DNA of 6,896 bases from positions 1 to 6,896 of the forward strand of contig VGFB01000208.1 of assembly GCA_016869015.1 (NCBI GenBank). The letters are read 5' to 3'. Positions 5,329-6,896 of the stretch are shown here, in pieces. Position numbers and translations under genes: made by a program. This DNA comes from Armatimonadota bacterium. Lineage in GTDB: Bacteria; Armatimonadota; Zipacnadia; Zipacnadales; VGFC01. The notes below the pieces were generated by a model that did not search any database, had not been told where the DNA came from, and saw only the letters and a list, made by a program, of their open reading frames with translations. The first letter of the stretch is position 1; each line of letters opens with the position of its first letter.

Positions 5329-6056
5329 CGCGAGCCCTCAGCCCCCGCCTGCCGCACAAACTTCGGATGGTTGCCGGCAATCACCACGGTGATCTCGCCC
5401 TTCACCGTCCCCTCGGCATACCGTTCCGTCAGTTCGCTCAGGTACCCGCGGTCGATCTGCTCGAACAGCTTGGTCAGCTCGAGGCACACCGCCGCTCGGC
5501 GGTCGCCCAGCACCTCCCAGGCATCCGCCAGCAGACGGCCGATCCGATGGGGCGACTCGAACAGCACCAGCGTGTGCGGCAGGTCGCGCTCCAGCTCCAG
5601 GAACCGCTTGCGCGGCCCGGGCTTGCGCGGCGGGAAGCCCTTGAACACGTAGCTCGAGGCAGGCAGCCCCGAGACGACCAGAGCCGTCTCGACCGCGCTG
5701 GGGCCGGGAATGACCTCCACCCGGAAGCCCGCCTCCGTCGCCCCGGCAATCGCGTCGTAGCCGGGGTCGCTGATGCTCGGCATCCCCGCGTTCGTACACA
5801 GCCCCACCTGCAAGCCCTCCTCCAGCAGCTGGATGATCTTGCGGGTCGCGCGCTCCTCGTTGTGCTCGTGGCAAGAGAAGACCACCCGGGGCGCGCCGAT
5901 ACCGTGCCGCTCGAAGATGCGCCGCGTGTGTCGCGTATCCTCACAGGCGAGCGCGTCGACCTCGCCCAGCGTCCGCAGTGCCCGGAGCGTGAGGTCCTCC
6001 AGGTTCCCGATCGGGGTGCCGATCACCAGCAGCTTGCCGGCGGGTGGGTCACTCAT
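5325..6056 (-). CDS. rsmI: 16S rRNA (cytidine-1402-2'-O)-methyltransferase RsmI, short form
   Basis: RsmI uses S-adenosylmethionine to methylate the ribose of C1402 in helix 44 of 16S rRNA. With RsmH (not in the window) this makes m4Cm1402, which touches the P-site codon and tunes initiation and fidelity. The 243-residue protein shows the tetrapyrrole-methylase-type fold: GTPIGNLEDLTLRALRTL (13-30), ACEDTRHTRRIF (37-48), ISDPGYDAI (95-103), IPGPSAVETAL (116-126), FESPHRIGRLL (166-176), ELTKLFEQ (193-200) and GTVKGEITVVIAG (216-228). The usual SDAGTP block is TNAGMP here (88-93). It ends soon after the catalytic fold and lacks the C-terminal helical/HTH segment that brings many homologues to about 280 residues. 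The ATG at 6056 overlaps the upstream gene's stop by 8 bases, with GGGAG and a G-run just before it. Its TGA forms ATGA with the tgt start. Confidence 0.95.
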   Translation of the reverse strand: MSDPPAGKLLVIGTPIGNLEDLTLRALRTLGEVDALACEDTRHTRRIFERHGIGAPRVVFSCHEHNEERATRKIIQLLEEGLQVGLCTNAGMPSISDPGYDAIAGATEAGFRVEVIPGPSAVETALVVSGLPASSYVFKGFPPRKPGPRKRFLELERDLPHTLVLFESPHRIGRLLADAWEVLGDRRAAVCLELTKLFEQIDRGYLSELTERYAEGTVKGEITVVIAGNHPKFVRQAGAEGSR

Positions 6057-6896
6057 CCCCCCGCGCTCCCAAGTCGGCCTCGGCCAGGATGGCCCGGATC
6101 CTCTGCATCCCCAACCGCGCGACCTCCACCGCGTCGCGCTCCCACAGGTCGCGATTGAACAGCTCCAGGGACAACGGACCCCGGAACCCGATCGCGTCGA
6201 GGTCGCGAATCAGCTGAGGCAAGGGCAAGATGCCCTCGCCAGGCATTACCCGGTGCTCGTCGCCCTGTTCGAACTGCGCCGGTTGAGCCGGCGCGTCGTT
6301 GAGGTGGAAGCACGCAATGGAGCTTCCCGCGAGGTGGCGCACGCCCTCGAAGCCCGACCCGCCCCGATGGAGGTGGAAGGTATCCGCCACCAGACACGCC
6401 TTCGGGTGCCGCGCCTCGATGGCGATGGCGACCGCCTGCCCGAGTCGGTTGATGCCCTGGAAGAAGCCGACGAACTCCACCGCGGGCGTGACGCCGTACT
6501 CCTCGCCGACCTCCAGCAGCTCGCGGTATCGCTCGGCCGCCCAGAGCAGGTCGATCTTGGGGCGGTCGGGCGTCGGCACGGCCGCAATGTGCCGGGCGCC
6601 GATCTTGGCGGCCTCCTCCATCTGCGCCCGCACGCGACCCAGCGCCGCCGGGCGTTCGCCATCGCTCTCGGGCATGCAGTTCCACAGGCCGATGATGTTC
6701 GGGACCTGCAGCCCGGCGTCCGCCAGGCGCCTGCCCAGGGCCTCGAGCGAGTGACCGGCCCCGGCATGGTCGCTGAGCTCATTGCTCCAGAGCTCAAGCC
6801 CGCCGAATCCGGCGTCCTCCGCCGCGCGGATCTTATCGTCCAGCGAGGCCGGCCGGACGGTGCTCGTGTTCAGCGCGATCAGCCACTCCTGAGCGG
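6049..6896 (-). CDS. Sugar phosphate isomerase/epimerase-like TIM-barrel protein (5' end at or beyond window edge)
   Basis: This is a xylose-isomerase-like TIM barrel (AP-endonuclease-2 superfamily), a group covering sugar and inositol isomerases, epimerases and dehydratases that use a divalent metal. About 281 residues are visible, close to a full protein. LNTSTVRPASLDDKI and GFGGLELWSNEL lie near the N-terminus. The likely metal ligands, in fragment numbering, are E140 (PAVEFVGFF), D171 and H174 (VADTFHLHRGG), H197 (CFHLND) and E244 (LSLELFNRDLW). GEGILPLPQLIRDL also fits the family. The frame is open to the right edge. Either the start lies a few codons outside, or a rare CTG at 6882 (giving LIALNTST, with AGGAG only 3 bases upstream) is used; the former is likelier. 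The stop overlaps the rsmI start by 8 bases. The substrate is unknown, and its metabolic type is odd beside RNA-modification genes. Confidence 0.85.
   Translation of the reverse strand, partial: AQEWLIALNTSTVRPASLDDKIRAAEDAGFGGLELWSNELSDHAGAGHSLEALGRRLADAGLQVPNIIGLWNCMPESDGERPAALGRVRAQMEEAAKIGARHIAAVPTPDRPKIDLLWAAERYRELLEVGEEYGVTPAVEFVGFFQGINRLGQAVAIAIEARHPKACLVADTFHLHRGGSGFEGVRHLAGSSIACFHLNDAPAQPAQFEQGDEHRVMPGEGILPLPQLIRDLDAIGFRGPLSLELFNRDLWERDAVEVARLGMQRIRAILAEADLGARGDE

Larger units (their letters stand above)
3413..6896 (-). other. Four-gene overlapping operon (decoding-centre modification cassette)
   Basis: Reading leftward, the TIM-barrel gene, rsmI, tgt and the G1405-type methyltransferase gene follow with no intergenic base. 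The overlaps are 8 nt (6056-6049), 4 nt (5328-5325, ATGA) and 4 nt (4258-4255, ATGA). This shows a single transcript with translational coupling. The promoter lies right of the window. Three of the four products modify decoding components: h44 C1402, tRNA position 34 and probably h44 G1405. Confidence 0.85.

Overview
This window comes from a GC-rich (roughly two-thirds G+C, estimated by eye) bacterial chromosome. Coding is dense, and there is no insertion sequence, integrase, tRNA, rRNA or CRISPR array. The gene content (Cys-type sulfatase, sugar-phosphate-isomerase-like TIM barrel, SPASM-like radical SAM protein, RsmI, Tgt) would suit an environmental lineage such as Armatimonadota, Chloroflexota or Planctomycetota. 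That placement is a weak inference; no phylogenetic marker is present.

Layout. At the left edge a short minus-strand reading frame (1-164, running off the window) resembles the two ends of an MNT-type nucleotidyltransferase joined without the catalytic middle, and a plausible sigma70 promoter (204-233) precedes it. A minus-strand sulfatase (245-1696) follows. It is divergent from a plus-strand thioredoxin (1895-2221), which has a strong Shine-Dalgarno and a GC-rich hairpin terminator. Next is a plus-strand radical SAM gene (2355-3473), whose last 61 bases overlap tail-to-tail with the end of a minus-strand operon.

The minus-strand operon (6896 down to 3413) is the core of the window. It holds four genes, each overlapping the next: a sugar-phosphate-isomerase/epimerase-like protein (8-nt overlap), rsmI (16S rRNA C1402 2'-O-methyltransferase; ATGA overlap), a divergent tRNA-guanine transglycosylase (ATGA overlap), and a homologue of the ArmA/Rmt/Sgm 16S rRNA m7G1405 methyltransferases. 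That last family confers high-level aminoglycoside resistance in producing actinomycetes and in drug-resistant pathogens.

How the genes may work together. RsmI and the m7G1405-type enzyme act on nucleotides three positions apart in helix 44 of 16S rRNA, at the decoding centre. Tgt exchanges the wobble base G34 of tRNAs that read NAY codons. The three are translationally coupled, so the operon looks like a decoding-centre modification cassette carrying a chromosomal, apparently non-mobile member of an aminoglycoside-resistance methyltransferase family. This is the most notable content. The Tgt also has changes in its base-recognition loop that cast doubt on its substrate. The family assignments rest on motifs recognised from memory; no database search was run.
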